64,000 bases of DNA from Trinickia mobilis (GCF_017315705.1 NZ_JAFLRF010000001.1:546498-610497), one strand, 5' to 3'; positions 10,207 to 19,101 are shown, counted from the stretch's first letter. Made by a program: numbers and translations. Notes: generated from the sequence alone by a model not told the origin.

Positions 10207-10968
10207 ATGTCTCGCCTGGATATTCAACATACCAAAAACGTCCCCGCGGTTTGTCAGGATGGCGCTCACATCGGTGCGATTTCCGTTTTGCGCCCATCGC
10301 TCATTCTGTTGTTCGCCGCAGCCGCGGGGATCAGCGCAGGCTCCATCTACTTCAGCCAACCCGTACTCGGCATACTCGGTGCAAGCTTCAGCGTGTCCAC
10401 TCGGATCGTGGGATTCATTCCGACGCTGACGCAACTCGGGTACGCGTTCGGTATATTGCTGCTTGCGCCGCTAGGCGACAGGTATGCTGCTCCGATCCAT
10501 CTGGGTAGCGACGTGGCGGGTATGTACGCGCTTGCTGGTGCTGCTGGCTCGGTCGCAGCGCCGGTGGCGGGAAAGCTTGCGGACCGTCGCGGACCGGAGA
10601 TCGTCACTCGCGTTGGTTGTGCCATCGTAACTATGTCGTTCGCGTCCATGATTTTGAGCTCGAGATTGTCTCCGCATGGACAACTAATCATGCTGGCTGT
10701 GTGCACCGCCGGTTTTGACCTTTGGATTCAGGCAACGTTGATCGCCCACCAGACCATCGTGTATGGAATCGAACCGGGTGCGCGGAGCCGTCTCATCGCG
10801 GTCCTGTTTGTCGGCATGTTTTTAGGTATGGCTATCGGAGCCGGTGTCGGCAGCGCCATTTTCGATCGATGGGGATGGGGTGCAGTGACAATGTTCGCTA
10901 CCCTCGCGGCGCTTGGCGCGTTGGCGACGCGGCTCTGGCCGGTCGCTAGGGAATCGCTGGGTAGGTGA
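10207..10968 (+). CDS. MFS transporter with a large internal deletion
   Basis: A 253-residue frame carrying the ends, but not the middle, of a 12-helix major facilitator of the AraJ/YnfM type. Residues 28-93 are helices 1-2 with the loop motif LLLAPLGDRY. From residue 94 the sequence continues in a segment typical of helices 8-12 (HLGS, then LAGAAGSVAAPVAGKLADRRGPE). Intact relatives have about 150 more residues between these parts, including the R-x-K/R of the helix 2-3 loop and helices 3-7. The junction lies at about 10486 and is in frame, so the protein is still translatable but cannot fold as a normal carrier. It is probably non-functional. Confidence 0.8.
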   Translation: MSRLDIQHTKNVPAVCQDGAHIGAISVLRPSLILLFAAAAGISAGSIYFSQPVLGILGASFSVSTRIVGFIPTLTQLGYAFGILLLAPLGDRYAAPIHLGSDVAGMYALAGAAGSVAAPVAGKLADRRGPEIVTRVGCAIVTMSFASMILSSRLSPHGQLIMLAVCTAGFDLWIQATLIAHQTIVYGIEPGARSRLIAVLFVGMFLGMAIGAGVGSAIFDRWGWGAVTMFATLAALGALATRLWPVARESLGR

Positions 10969-11037
10969 CAGAGCACTGTACGTTAAAGGTCAGTTGCGCG
11001 GGTGTCTCTAGGGCTAAAAGGCGACAGGAGTGGCGAC

Positions 11038-11874
11038 ATGAAGATATTAGTAAGCAGTGCGTCCGGGGCAAACGGAGATGGATACGGTCTATTGCTGGCG
11101 TTCTCGATGGAGGGCGTAGCGCTGGGATCGTTTAGCGACGATCGGCGAATCGTCGACCCACGCGGACTCCGCGTGAACGCGAGCGGGCGGTTGCTTTACG
11201 TCAACAGCGGGGACGATCGCATTCTTGCGTTCGACTCGCGGGGTGAAGTTCAACTCGACAGTTGCCATATTCCGGGGCTGAATGCCCGTGGCGGTAACCT
11301 CGGCCCGGACGACCGCTACTACGTTGGATTGGGAACGGACGGAACGATTGCCGCATTTCCTCCCGACCTCGAAGGTATCGGCACGCCGATATTGAAACGC
11401 GGAATCGTCCCGTTTCCGCGTGGCTTCGCCTTCGCCGACGATGGGGACCTGTTCCTGGCGTCGGGCCTCGGGCCGGACGGGCGGGGCGCAAATGGGATAC
11501 TGCAGTTCACCGCAAGCGGCACGCTCAAGAACGACCGATTTGCGCTCGACGACACGCTCAGTCCCCAGGATCTCACTATCGGCCCGAATGGCAATGTTCT
11601 GGTGTCGAGCGAATTTCCGTTTGGTTCACCCCAAGCCGACACATCTATTAGAGAATACGATCGGAGAAGCGGGGCGCTGGTGCGCGTGTTCTACCCTCCG
11701 CGTGACGCCCCGTTTCGCCGTCCGCGCGGATTGCGGTTCGGGCCAGACGGCCATCTCTACTGCGTGTCCCAGGATGGGGTGATCGCGTTCGACTACGAAA
11801 GCGGGCAATGGCTTGGCGTGGTCGTCCGTCACTCACGACTGAACGGGCAGGCGATCGAGTTCTTCGGCGATTGA
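11038..11874 (+). CDS. Beta-propeller-like (NHL/SMP-30-type) protein of unknown function
   Basis: A 278-residue protein with repeated blades of the form PRGLRVNASGRLLYVNSGDDRILAFD, PRGFAFADDGDLFLASG, PQDLTIGPNGNVLVSS and PRGLRFGPDGHLYCVSQDGVIAFD. This is the pattern of NHL/SMP-30 gluconolactonase-like propellers. There is no signal peptide, so it is probably cytoplasmic. The ATG at 11038 is preceded by AGGAG. A GTG at 11002 is in frame but lacks a site. The substrate is unknown. It lies between a broken MFS gene and a LysR gene. Confidence 0.7.
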   Translation: MKILVSSASGANGDGYGLLLAFSMEGVALGSFSDDRRIVDPRGLRVNASGRLLYVNSGDDRILAFDSRGEVQLDSCHIPGLNARGGNLGPDDRYYVGLGTDGTIAAFPPDLEGIGTPILKRGIVPFPRGFAFADDGDLFLASGLGPDGRGANGILQFTASGTLKNDRFALDDTLSPQDLTIGPNGNVLVSSEFPFGSPQADTSIREYDRRSGALVRVFYPPRDAPFRRPRGLRFGPDGHLYCVSQDGVIAFDYESGQWLGVVVRHSRLNGQAIEFFGD

Positions 11875-11935
11875 ATCGTTATCGAACATGGCGGACACAA
11901 AACGGCCACCTCCGAGCAAGCAAGGAAAAGGCAGT

Positions 11936-12853
11936 ATGGATCGACTAACTGCAATGGAAATCTTCATCAACGTCGTGGAGGCGGGTTCGTTTTCGGCGGC
12001 TGCGAGGCGGATGGACCTGGGGCAGCCCGCAATTTCGAGATCGATTGCGCAAACCGAAGAGCGCCTCGGTGCGAGACTACTCCTGCGATCTGCGCGCGGC
12101 CTGACGATGACCGACGCTGGTCAGCGGTTCTACGAGCACGCAAAGCTCGCAGTCAAGGAAGCCGACGAGGCCGACGAAGCCGTCCACGACGCGTCCCAAA
12201 GCCTGGCCGGCAGATTACGCGTGAGCGCGCCAGTTACGTTCGCGTGTCTATACGTACTGCCGTCGCTGGACTCGTTCCTGAGCCACCATCCGAAGCTTGA
12301 AGTCGACGTTACGCTCGATGATCGCGACATCGATCTGCTCGAAGAAGGGGTCGACGTGGCCTTGCGCATCGGCTCCCTGGCGGATAGCGCCATGACGGCG
12401 CGGCGTATCGGGCAAAGTCCGCGGCACGTCGTCGGTACGACAGAATATTTTGCGCGAGCTGGCATACCCGAGACGCCGGCGGATCTGAGTCATCATCAGG
12501 CGATCGTCTATTTGCAGCAATTAGGCGGCGAGGCGTGGTCGTTCAGCAGGAATGGCACCAACGTGGCGGTGACACTGTCCGGGCGCGTCCGCATCAGTGC
12601 CGCGGAAGGAATACGGACGGCAGTCCTCGGAGGAATGGGGTTTGCCGTCGCGGCGCGCTGGTTGTTCTCTCGCGAATTGGCGTCGGGAAAGGTCGAGGCT
12701 GTGCTGACCGACTGGACGTTGCCGCCGGTCGACTTGTGGGCGGTCTTCCCATCCGGTCGGATGGTGACGGCCAAGACCCGCGCGTTTGTTGCATTCGTAG
12801 AGCAGGCGCTGGCCGAAGCAGAGAGCGCGGCAACTGGACCGCCCGCGTCTTGA
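11936..12853 (+). CDS. LysR-family transcriptional regulator
   Basis: A 305-residue LysR regulator of the large MDRLxAMxxFxxVVExGSF subgroup. Its helix-turn-helix (AARRMDLGQPAISRSIAQTEERLG) is followed by a substrate-binding domain with DDRDIDLLEEGVDVALRIG, the usual signature of this subgroup. The ATG at 11936 has an AAGGA-rich leader and starts at the family consensus. The frame is also open to an ATG at 11888. Regulators of this subgroup often control an adjacent oxidoreductase or MFS gene, and here the adjacent MFS gene is damaged. Confidence 0.9.
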   Translation: MDRLTAMEIFINVVEAGSFSAAARRMDLGQPAISRSIAQTEERLGARLLLRSARGLTMTDAGQRFYEHAKLAVKEADEADEAVHDASQSLAGRLRVSAPVTFACLYVLPSLDSFLSHHPKLEVDVTLDDRDIDLLEEGVDVALRIGSLADSAMTARRIGQSPRHVVGTTEYFARAGIPETPADLSHHQAIVYLQQLGGEAWSFSRNGTNVAVTLSGRVRISAAEGIRTAVLGGMGFAVAARWLFSRELASGKVEAVLTDWTLPPVDLWAVFPSGRMVTAKTRAFVAFVEQALAEAESAATGPPAS

Positions 12854-13175
12854 ACTACCAAGCCGCTCTCGATCGGCAAAGCGATCTCTCGGCCGCGCTC
12901 CACATCTGCCGTAAGCACGGACCCACCCAGTCCATATGCGAATGGCCGGAAAGCAGCCTGTAACTGCCTCAGAAACGCCGATGCCCGGTGACCGCAAAGG
13001 CCGAGAAGCTGAAGCCAGCCCGGCGTCAGCGAATGGCCATTGGATATCGGTGAACCGCCGTAGACACCGTTGCGCCCCGAACACCCGAACGGTTGCGGGT
13101 CGAATATTCGTAGAGGTGGCGCCGAGAATTCGGACAGTTCGTTGAGTGGAAAAGCCAGGGCGTGAGTTGGTCATA

Positions 13176-13508
13176 ATGGCCGGCAACAATGAACCAAAAG
13201 TGACGAAACGAAACCGACGGACACACTCACCGGCGTTCAAGGCAAATGTGGCACTCGCGGCGCTCAAGGGCGACAAGACGCTGGCAGAGCTGGCCCAGCA
13301 AATTGATGTCCATCCTAATCAGATCACGGACTGGAAGAAGCAAGTGCAGGAGCGGGTTGCCGATGTGTTCGAAGCGGGCAACGCGGCGCCGGCGGCACCA
13401 CGAGTTGACGTGAAGGTACTGCACGCGAAGATCGGGCAGTTGACGCTGGAGAACGATTTTTTAGAAAGCGCGCTCATCAAGGCGGGACTGCTGGGCGTAA
13501 GGCGATGA
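13176..13508 (+). CDS. IS3-family transposase OrfA
   Basis: A 110-residue helix-turn-helix protein. RRTHSPAFKANVALAALKGDKTLAELAQQ is the conserved DNA-binding region (residues 12-45), QITDWKKQ follows, and the C-terminal leucine zipper LTLENDFLESALIKAG is where OrfA pairs with OrfAB. The ATG at 13176 is used, and a GTG at 13146 is also in frame. Its stop overlaps the orfB start as ATGA. With orfB destroyed it has no transposition function of its own. Confidence 0.88.
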   Translation: MAGNNEPKVTKRNRRTHSPAFKANVALAALKGDKTLAELAQQIDVHPNQITDWKKQVQERVADVFEAGNAAPAAPRVDVKVLHAKIGQLTLENDFLESALIKAGLLGVRR

Positions 13509-13846
13509 TCGATCGTGATGACGCCCTGCCGGTGACACAGCAAGCGCGGCTGGTAGGCATCAGCCGGTCGAGCGCCTATTACCAATCGCATGCGGTCGGC
13601 GAAGCGGATCTGAAATTGATGCGCCGGATTGACGAGCTTTACCTCGAGCATCCATTTGCAGGGGCACGAATGCTGGCACGGCTGCTGCGTTGCGAAGGCA
13701 TCAAGGTTGGGCGCAGGCACGTCGGCACCCTGATGTAGCGCATGGGCATCGAGGCGTTGTATCGCAAGCCAAACACGAGCTGCAAGCATGCAGCCCACAG
13801 GATCTGGCCGTACCTGCTGCGCAACCGGAAGATCGACCGGGCCAGT
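13505..13846 (+). pseudogene. IS3-family transposase OrfB, nonsense-mutated and 3'-truncated
   Basis: ATG at 13505 overlaps the orfA stop. Residues 1-77 match the OrfB HTH_21-like N-terminal region (QQARLVGISRSSAYYQ and HPFAGARMLARLL). After HVGTLM comes TAG at 13736-13738, where relatives have a lysine (AAG), so a single A-to-T change explains the stop. The same frame continues with RMGIEALYRKPNTS and IWPYLLR up to about 13846, then similarity is lost before the rve catalytic core. Two independent lesions make this a clear pseudogene. Confidence 0.87.
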
Positions 13847-14198
13847 CCTCTCGTGACGCCTTTCCCTTCGAGATCGAGCATCACTCGCACGAGGCAAGAC
13901 CCGGATGTAGAAGTCGGTCGTTAACCGAGGCGGGAATCAACATTCACCTGTATAAATATCTTAATAAGCGATACTAACTAAATTACTCATCCCCGTCCAG
14001 GCCGATAACGGATATCGCCTACTTCAATGCGTCAAGGTAGCGCCTTCTATGCAGTTCTTGTTCATCGGCTCGCGATTTACGCTCCGCGCTTCCTTCCCAC
14101 ACTCGGTCGCCCTCATGCAGTTGCGCTCCACTTCATTCGCCGTGACCAGCTTATGGCGGGACTTGCACCCGCAGGAGTGCGCCCGTGCTGGGCGCACA
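13847..14198. other. Unassigned sequence between the IS remnant and the tRNA-Pro remnant
   Basis: About 350 bp without a supportable gene. Open frames here have no domain features, and the first 80 bp do not continue OrfB. It includes an AT-rich patch around 13940-13990. The stretch is best seen as scrambled accessory DNA next to the tRNA scar. Confidence 0.5.
14177..14197. repeat. Perfect 8-bp inverted repeat hairpin
   Basis: GTGCGCCC, a 5-base loop, then GGGCGCAC. On the minus strand it lies just beyond the T-run of the tRNA-Pro terminator and may be a second stem of the same termination region. Confidence 0.6.
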
Positions 14199-14199
14199 A

Positions 14200-14231
14200 T
14201 AAAAAGGACTTACGGCGTTCACCGTAAGTCC
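14200..14231 (-). terminator. Rho-independent terminator of the tRNA-Pro remnant
   Basis: Reading the minus strand, GGACTTACGG, loop TGAACG, CCGTAAGTCC is followed by TTTTTATT. The 10-bp perfect stem plus T-run is a textbook intrinsic terminator, located 10 bp downstream of the tRNA-Pro 3' end. Confidence 0.85.
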
Positions 14232-14241
14232 TTGATTTTCC

Positions 14242-14290
14242 TGGCCGGGGCGAGAGGATTTGAACCTCCGACCACCTGCACCCCGTGCAG
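14242..14290 (-). pseudogene. 3' half of tRNA-Pro(GGG), 5' half missing
   Basis: The minus strand reads from the anticodon arm (stem CTGC/GCAG with GGG in the loop) through the variable region and a perfect T-arm core GGAGG-TTCAAAT-CC to CGCCCCG and CCA. Upstream of the anticodon stem the sequence no longer matches a D-arm or the 5' acceptor strand. Two further defects are visible: loop position 33 is C instead of the invariant U, and the discriminator base is G instead of A. It cannot make a functional tRNA. Such 3' halves are what remains as an attachment-site copy after integration or after partial deletion of an island. Confidence 0.8.
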
Positions 14291-14403
14291 AAGCTGCCGT
14301 CACACCGCCGCAGTAGCGTCTCAAGTGCTTGCTGTTGCAAATGGCACGACCTTCGCTCCAGCCTTTAGCTGATCGAGGAAGTCAGCCCAACGCTGCTAGC
14401 ATA

Positions 14404-14425
14404 AACCCTTGAAAAACAAAGGGTT
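14404..14425 (-). terminator. Stem-loop downstream of tRNA(CAU)
   Basis: On the minus strand AACCCTT, an 8-base T-rich loop and AAGGGTT lie about 35 bp past the tRNA 3' end. The T-run after the stem is short, so this is a weak terminator candidate. Confidence 0.45.
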
Positions 14426-14459
14426 CACGGAATCTCAAGGAACACAATGGAGGAGGAGA

Positions 14460-14535
14460 TGGTGGGCCCGGTGGGTTTCGAACCCACGACCAATCGATTA
14501 TGAGTCGACTGCTCTAACCCCTGAGCTACAGGCCC
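14460..14535 (-). tRNA. tRNA with CAU anticodon, probably tRNA-Ile2
   Basis: A complete 76-nt cloverleaf on the minus strand: acceptor GGGCCTG/CGGGCCC with discriminator A and encoded CCA, D-stem GCTC/GAGC, anticodon stem GTCGA/TCGAT around loop CTCATAA, and T-stem GTGGG/CCCAC. The anticodon is CAU. The anticodon arm and the following TTGGTCG resemble the lysidine-modified tRNA-Ile2 (ileX type) more than elongator tRNA-Met, but the assignment depends on modification by TilS. It lies directly after the rpoD terminator. Confidence 0.9.
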
Positions 14536-14553
14536 CGCATAGAAACGCACTAC

Positions 14554-14583
14554 AAAAAAAGACCCGGTGTGTTAGGCCGGGTC
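14554..14583 (-). terminator. Rho-independent terminator of rpoD
   Basis: The minus strand reads GACCCGG, loop CCTAACACA, CCGGGTC, TTTTTTT. A 7-bp GC-rich stem followed by seven T lies about 120 bp past the rpoD stop and just before the tRNA gene. Confidence 0.9.
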
Positions 14584-14700
14584 CGGCACTACGATTGACT
14601 GCATGATCCGACCCATGGTGCGATCGGATGCAGCTCGATGCGAAGCTTAGCTTAAAACCGCTCAGCCGTGCATCGAATCACGCGCTTCATGCCGCCTCGA

Positions 14701-17142
14701 TCAATTTCCTTCGAGGAACGACTTGAGCTTGTCCGAACGGCTCGGGTGACGGAGCTTGCGCAGCGCTTTCGCTTCGATCTGGCGAATCCGTTCACGCGTC
14801 ACGTCGAATTGCTTTCCGACTTCTTCGAGCGTGTGATCGGTGCTCATCTCGATGCCGAAGCGCATCCGCAGCACCTTCGCTTCGCGAGGCGTCAGCGAAT
14901 CGAGCACGTCCTTCACGACGTCGCGCATGCTGGCGTGCAAGGCGGCATCGGACGGCGCAACCGTGTTCGTATCCTCGATGAAGTCACCCAGATGGGAATC
15001 GTCGTCGTCGCCGATCGGCGTTTCCATCGAGATCGGCTCCTTCGCGATCTTCATGATCTTGCGGATCTTGTCTTCCGGCATCTCCATCTTTTCTGCGAGT
15101 GTTGCCGGATCCGGTTCGAGACCGGTTTCCTGCAGGATCTGCCGCGAGATGCGGTTCATCTTATTGATCGTTTCGATCATGTGAACCGGAATCCGGATCG
15201 TGCGTGCCTGGTCCGCGATCGAGCGCGTGATGGCTTGGCGAATCCACCAGGTTGCGTACGTCGAGAACTTGTAGCCACGGCGATATTCGAACTTGTCCAC
15301 CGCCTTCATCAGGCCGATGTTGCCTTCCTGGATCAGATCGAGGAACTGCAGGCCGCGGTTCGTGTACTTCTTCGCGATCGAAATCACGAGACGCAGGTTC
15401 GCCTCGGTCATTTCACGCTTCGCCTGACGCGCCTTCAGTTCGCCGGCCGCCATCTGGCGATTGGTTTCCTTCAGATCCTTAAGCGGCAGCACGACACGCG
15501 CTTGCAGATCGAGCAGGCGCTGCTGCTGCTCACGGATCGCCGGGATGTTACGCGACAGGATCGCGCTATACGAATGGTTCTCGGCGACGATCTTCTCCGC
15601 CCAGTCGAGATCCGTCTCGTTGCCCGGGAAACGCGCAATGAATTCCGCACGCGGCATGCCGCACTTGTCGACGACCGTATGCAGGATCTGGCGCTCGACC
15701 TGACGCACCTCGTCGACTTGCGCGCGCAGCGTATCGCACAGGCGCTCGACGGTACGCGCGGTGAAGCGGATCGACATCAGCTCGTCTTGAATCGTTTCCT
15801 GCGCCTTCAGGTAGGCCTTCGACTTGTAGCCTTCCTTCTCGAACGCGCGGCGCATCTTGTCGAACCATTCGCTGATGAGCGCGAACTTCTCGAGCGACGT
15901 ACGCTTCAAGGCCTCGAGTTGAGCGGCGTTGGCGGTTGCTTGCGCGCTGCCGTCGTCCTCTTCCTCCTCTTCCTCTTCTTCCTCTTCGGCGTCCTCTTCT
16001 TCGTTCTCGATCGCCTCGGCTTCCTGTGCCGAGAAGCCGTCGGTATCTTCGGCGTTCGGGTCGATCAGGCCGTCGACGAGTTCATCGACGCGAATTTCCT
16101 CGTTCGCAACGCGCTCGGCCATCGCGAGGATGTCGGCGATCGTCGTCGGGCACGCCGAGATGGCCATCACCATGTGCTTGAGGCCGTCCTCGATGCGCTT
16201 CGCGATTTCGATTTCGCCTTCGCGCGTCAAGAGCTCGACCGTGCCCATTTCGCGCATGTACATGCGGACCGGGTCCGTCGTACGGCCGAATTCGGAATCG
16301 ACCGTGGACAGCGCGACTTCGGCTTCCTCTTCGACTTCATCGTCCGACGACGCCGCAGGAGCATTGTCGTTCAGGAGCAGCGTTTCAGCATCGGGGGCCT
16401 GTTCGTAGACCGCCACGCCCATGTCGTTGAACGTGCTGATGATGCCTTCGATCGCCTCGGTCTCGGCAAAATTGTCCGGGAGGTGGTCGTTGATTTCCGC
16501 GTACGTGAGGAACCCGCGCTCCTTGCCGAGCTTGATGAGCGCGCGCAGCTTCGAGCGGCGCTCTTCGAGTTCCTCGGCCGTGCCCGGCTGCGTCGACGCA
16601 AAAGCGTCCTTCAGGAGCGCCTTTTCCTTCGCGCGACGGTCGCGTGCCTTGGCCTTTTCGCCTTTGCCCGGAGCGGCCTGCGGCTCTTCGCCCTGGGTTG
16701 CGTCGTCATCGACGGATACTTCGTTCAGCTTTTTCGTCATGGAGTTCGCCATACCGGCTATAGTCTCGACTCGCGGCTGCTGGACTTCAGCCGGTTGAAC
16801 CGTGGATACTGGAGTGTCGCTGGCTGCCGAATCGTCCGGCATGGCAGCCGCGCCCCTTACGCTTTTCAAACTCGCCCGCTTTGCGGAGGGTTTCACCTCC
16901 GGCTTCGGGGCCGTCCTCGTTGCTTTGGCGGCCTTGGCCACCGTTGCGGGGGCCGCTCGTGCTGCCGGCGCGGTCGAGGACTTTTTCGTCGCAGGGCTCG
17001 CTACGCTGGCAACCGGCGACCTCCCGGCGGAAGAAGTTGCGGACCTGGCCTTTGCGACCGTTCTGGTCGGCTCCGTTGAGCCCACTGTGCCTTTATCCGC
17101 CGCTTTTTTCCCGCCCGCAGTTCCGCCTGTCGTCTTTGCCAT
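14701..17142 (-). CDS. rpoD: RNA polymerase primary sigma factor RpoD (sigma-70)
   Basis: An 813-residue housekeeping sigma factor. The first 190 or so residues are an Ala/Lys/Thr-rich extension typical of Burkholderiaceae, then region 1.1, region 1.2 ([12 protein letters not shown]), a non-conserved region with an acidic run of about ten Glu, region 2 ([19 protein letters not shown] for regions 2.3-2.4), region 3, and region 4.2 at the C-terminus ([18 protein letters not shown]). E. coli RpoD is about 200 residues shorter, and the difference is at the N-terminus and acidic insert. It follows dnaG on the same strand with its own extended -10 promoter, and ends at a strong terminator. Confidence 0.97.
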   Translation of the reverse strand: MAKTTGGTAGGKKAADKGTVGSTEPTRTVAKARSATSSAGRSPVASVASPATKKSSTAPAARAAPATVAKAAKATRTAPKPEVKPSAKRASLKSVRGAAAMPDDSAASDTPVSTVQPAEVQQPRVETIAGMANSMTKKLNEVSVDDDATQGEEPQAAPGKGEKAKARDRRAKEKALLKDAFASTQPGTAEELEERRSKLRALIKLGKERGFLTYAEINDHLPDNFAETEAIEGIISTFNDMGVAVYEQAPDAETLLLNDNAPAASSDDEVEEEAEVALSTVDSEFGRTTDPVRMYMREMGTVELLTREGEIEIAKRIEDGLKHMVMAISACPTTIADILAMAERVANEEIRVDELVDGLIDPNAEDTDGFSAQEAEAIENEEEDAEEEEEEEEEEDDGSAQATANAAQLEALKRTSLEKFALISEWFDKMRRAFEKEGYKSKAYLKAQETIQDELMSIRFTARTVERLCDTLRAQVDEVRQVERQILHTVVDKCGMPRAEFIARFPGNETDLDWAEKIVAENHSYSAILSRNIPAIREQQQRLLDLQARVVLPLKDLKETNRQMAAGELKARQAKREMTEANLRLVISIAKKYTNRGLQFLDLIQEGNIGLMKAVDKFEYRRGYKFSTYATWWIRQAITRSIADQARTIRIPVHMIETINKMNRISRQILQETGLEPDPATLAEKMEMPEDKIRKIMKIAKEPISMETPIGDDDDSHLGDFIEDTNTVAPSDAALHASMRDVVKDVLDSLTPREAKVLRMRFGIEMSTDHTLEEVGKQFDVTRERIRQIEAKALRKLRHPSRSDKLKSFLEGN

Positions 17143-17188
17143 CGCGAATCTCGCCTTTGCTTAGAAAACAAACCGCTGAAAACCTTTT

Positions 17189-17197
17189 ATTATAGCA
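17189..17197 (-). promoter_or_regulatory. Extended -10 promoter of rpoD
   Basis: The minus strand has TGCTATAAT 47 bp upstream of the rpoD ATG, a perfect TATAAT with the TGn extension. No good -35 is present at 17 bp, as expected for an extended -10 promoter. It lies inside an imperfect hairpin (TGAAACC / GGTTTTCA). Confidence 0.65.
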
Positions 17198-17220
17198 CGT
17201 CGGTTTCAGCCCTTCCCGAG

Positions 17221-19101
17221 TCACAACCCGAGCTGACGCTTCATGTCAGCCCGCCTCTGGTTCAAATCTGCAAACTCCGCAATCTCTTCGGGGGTGAACT
17301 TCGACTGCCGAGACAAGCGCTCGAGCCGCTCGCAGCAGGCGTCGTAGCGCATCTTGAGAATCGCCGCCTGAAACTCTTCCCCCGCGATGCGCTCACGATC
17401 GCGGTGCGCTTCCAGGACGGCCTCGTCTTCCGGGTTCTGCAGCAACAGGTCTCGCACGTTTTCATCATAGACCAGAATTTCCCGAAAAATTTCTTCGAAA
17501 GTCGGTGCATTCACCGACTCCCGCAGCAGATCCGACAGCAGCCGGAACTCGGCCGCATCGCCCAGTGCGCGGGCGTGGACGATCACTTCCTCGAATAATT
17601 CGGCATTGCGAGCGCTCGTCAAGAGCGCTTGTTCGCTTTCCTCGTCGAGCCCGGCGACGATCCGCGGATGCATCACCAGATTGCGCAACGCGCGCTCCTC
17701 GCTGCCCGTTACGCGGCGCCGCTCGCTCTTGGCGGGCGCCTTGCGCGCGGGCGCGGCGATCCGCGCATCGACTTCGCACAAGGCCGCCACTTCCTCGAAC
17801 GGAATATCGAGGCGGTCCGCGAACATGTGCATGATCTGCGCGCGCAGCGCGTTCGCCGGCAGCGCCTGCAAGAGCGGCTTCGCGTCGAACAGCGCTTTCG
17901 CGCGGCCTTCCGGCGTATCGAGCTCCTTGCCGGCCAGGACTTCGTTCAGCATGAATTGCGACAGCGGCATCGCGTGCTCGACCTGCTCCGAAAACGCGTC
18001 GGCGCCGAACTCGCGCACGTAGCTGTCCGGATCGTGCTCCGTCGGCAGGAACAGGAACCGGATCGTGCGGTTGTCGGCGGCGTGCGGCAGGCAAGCATCC
18101 ATCGCGCGACGCGCGGCGCGCCGGCCGGCGGCGTCGCCGTCAAAGCTGAAAATGACCGTGTCCGTCTGGCGCAGCAGTTTCTGCACATGAATCGGCGTGC
18201 AAGCCGTGCCGAGCGTCGCTACCGCGTTCGGGAATCCTAGCTGCGCGAGCGCCACGACGTCCATGTAGCCTTCGACAACCAGCACATAGCGCGACTCGCG
18301 AATCGCAAGACGCGCTTCGAAAAGCCCATACAGCTCGCTGCCTTTGTTAAATAGCGGCGTTTCCGGCGAATTCAAATACTTCGGCTCGCCGCCTTCGAGC
18401 ACCCGTCCGCCGAAGCCGATCACCTGCCCCTTCACGTTGCGGATCGGGAACATGATCCGCTCGCGAAACCGGTCATAACGGCGCGCAGCACCCTGCGCGT
18501 CGGTCTTCTCGCTGACGATCACGAGACCCGATTCGACGAGCGAATCGTCCCGATAGTCGGGAAAGACGGCTTCGAGATTCTGCCAGCCGTCCGGCGCATA
18601 GCCGAGCCCGAAGCGCGCGGCGATCTCGCCCGTGAGGCCGCGTTTTTTCAGGTACTGGACCGCATTCGGCGCGCCCCGCAACTGCTTTCGATAGTAGTCG
18701 CAAGCGTGCTGCATCACGTCGGAGAGCGCGGTCGTCACGGCTTTCGACACCGCAGGCGCATAGCCTTCGCCGACGCCGCCGAACTTCCCTCCACCGCGCG
18801 CGGGCGACGGCTCCTGCGGCACGGTCAGCCCCACCGACTGCGCCAGCTCGTTCACCGCTTCCGGAAACGTGAGCCCGGCGTGCTCCATCAGGAAGCCGAT
18901 CGCAGTGCCGTGCGCACCGCAGCCGAAGCAGTGATAAAACTGCTTAGTCGGGCTAACCGTAAACGACGGGCTCTTCTCGTTGTGAAACGGGCAGAGCCCC
19001 ATGAAATTCGCACCGCCCTTCTTCAACTGGACGTACCGGCCGACCACGTCGACGATATCGACGCGGTTCAGCAGATCCTGAAGGAACGAATGCGGAATCA
19101 C
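17221..19101 (-). CDS. dnaG: DNA primase
   Basis: A 626-residue replicative primase that makes RNA primers at the fork with DnaB. The N-terminal CHC2 zinc finger reads CPFHNEKSPSF, then FYHCFGCG. The RNA polymerase core contains the Toprim motifs (VVEGYMDVVAL and FSFDGDAAGRRAA), and a C-terminal DnaB-interacting helical domain follows. The start is taken as GTG at 19101 (VIPHSFLQDLLNRVDIVDVV), which is where family members begin. The frame is open to 19197 but that part has no family similarity. Second gene of the macromolecular synthesis cluster. Confidence 0.96.
   Translation of the reverse strand: MIPHSFLQDLLNRVDIVDVVGRYVQLKKGGANFMGLCPFHNEKSPSFTVSPTKQFYHCFGCGAHGTAIGFLMEHAGLTFPEAVNELAQSVGLTVPQEPSPARGGGKFGGVGEGYAPAVSKAVTTALSDVMQHACDYYRKQLRGAPNAVQYLKKRGLTGEIAARFGLGYAPDGWQNLEAVFPDYRDDSLVESGLVIVSEKTDAQGAARRYDRFRERIMFPIRNVKGQVIGFGGRVLEGGEPKYLNSPETPLFNKGSELYGLFEARLAIRESRYVLVVEGYMDVVALAQLGFPNAVATLGTACTPIHVQKLLRQTDTVIFSFDGDAAGRRAARRAMDACLPHAADNRTIRFLFLPTEHDPDSYVREFGADAFSEQVEHAMPLSQFMLNEVLAGKELDTPEGRAKALFDAKPLLQALPANALRAQIMHMFADRLDIPFEEVAALCEVDARIAAPARKAPAKSERRRVTGSEERALRNLVMHPRIVAGLDEESEQALLTSARNAELFEEVIVHARALGDAAEFRLLSDLLRESVNAPTFEEIFREILVYDENVRDLLLQNPEDEAVLEAHRDRERIAGEEFQAAILKMRYDACCERLERLSRQSKFTPEEIAEFADLNQRRADMKRQLGL

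Larger units (their letters stand above)
13146..13846 (+). mobile_element. Decayed IS3-family insertion sequence (5' part)
   Basis: The segment carries an intact-looking orfA and the first third of orfB of an IS3-family element. orfB is stopped by TAG at 13736 and its similarity ends near 13846, so the DDE catalytic domain and the right inverted repeat are gone. The ends of the element could not be defined by eye. It lies next to the tRNA-Pro remnant and marks the boundary between the accessory left part and the core genome. Confidence 0.8.

Noticed and set aside
12854..13145. A gene between the third LysR and the IS remnant
   Set aside because: The open frames are short or antisense to LysR, with no ribosome site and no family features.
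14027..14372. Plus-strand frames across the tRNA-Pro remnant
   Set aside because: They run through the terminator hairpin and tRNA sequence, which explain the conservation.
14460..14535. Elongator tRNA-Met for the CAU tRNA
   Set aside because: The anticodon arm and variable loop match tRNA-Ile2 better. It is not excluded, and identity depends on lysidine modification.
14668..17079. An 803-codon plus-strand frame opposite rpoD
   Set aside because: It is a shadow of rpoD, rich in Arg, Phe and His with no recognisable fold.
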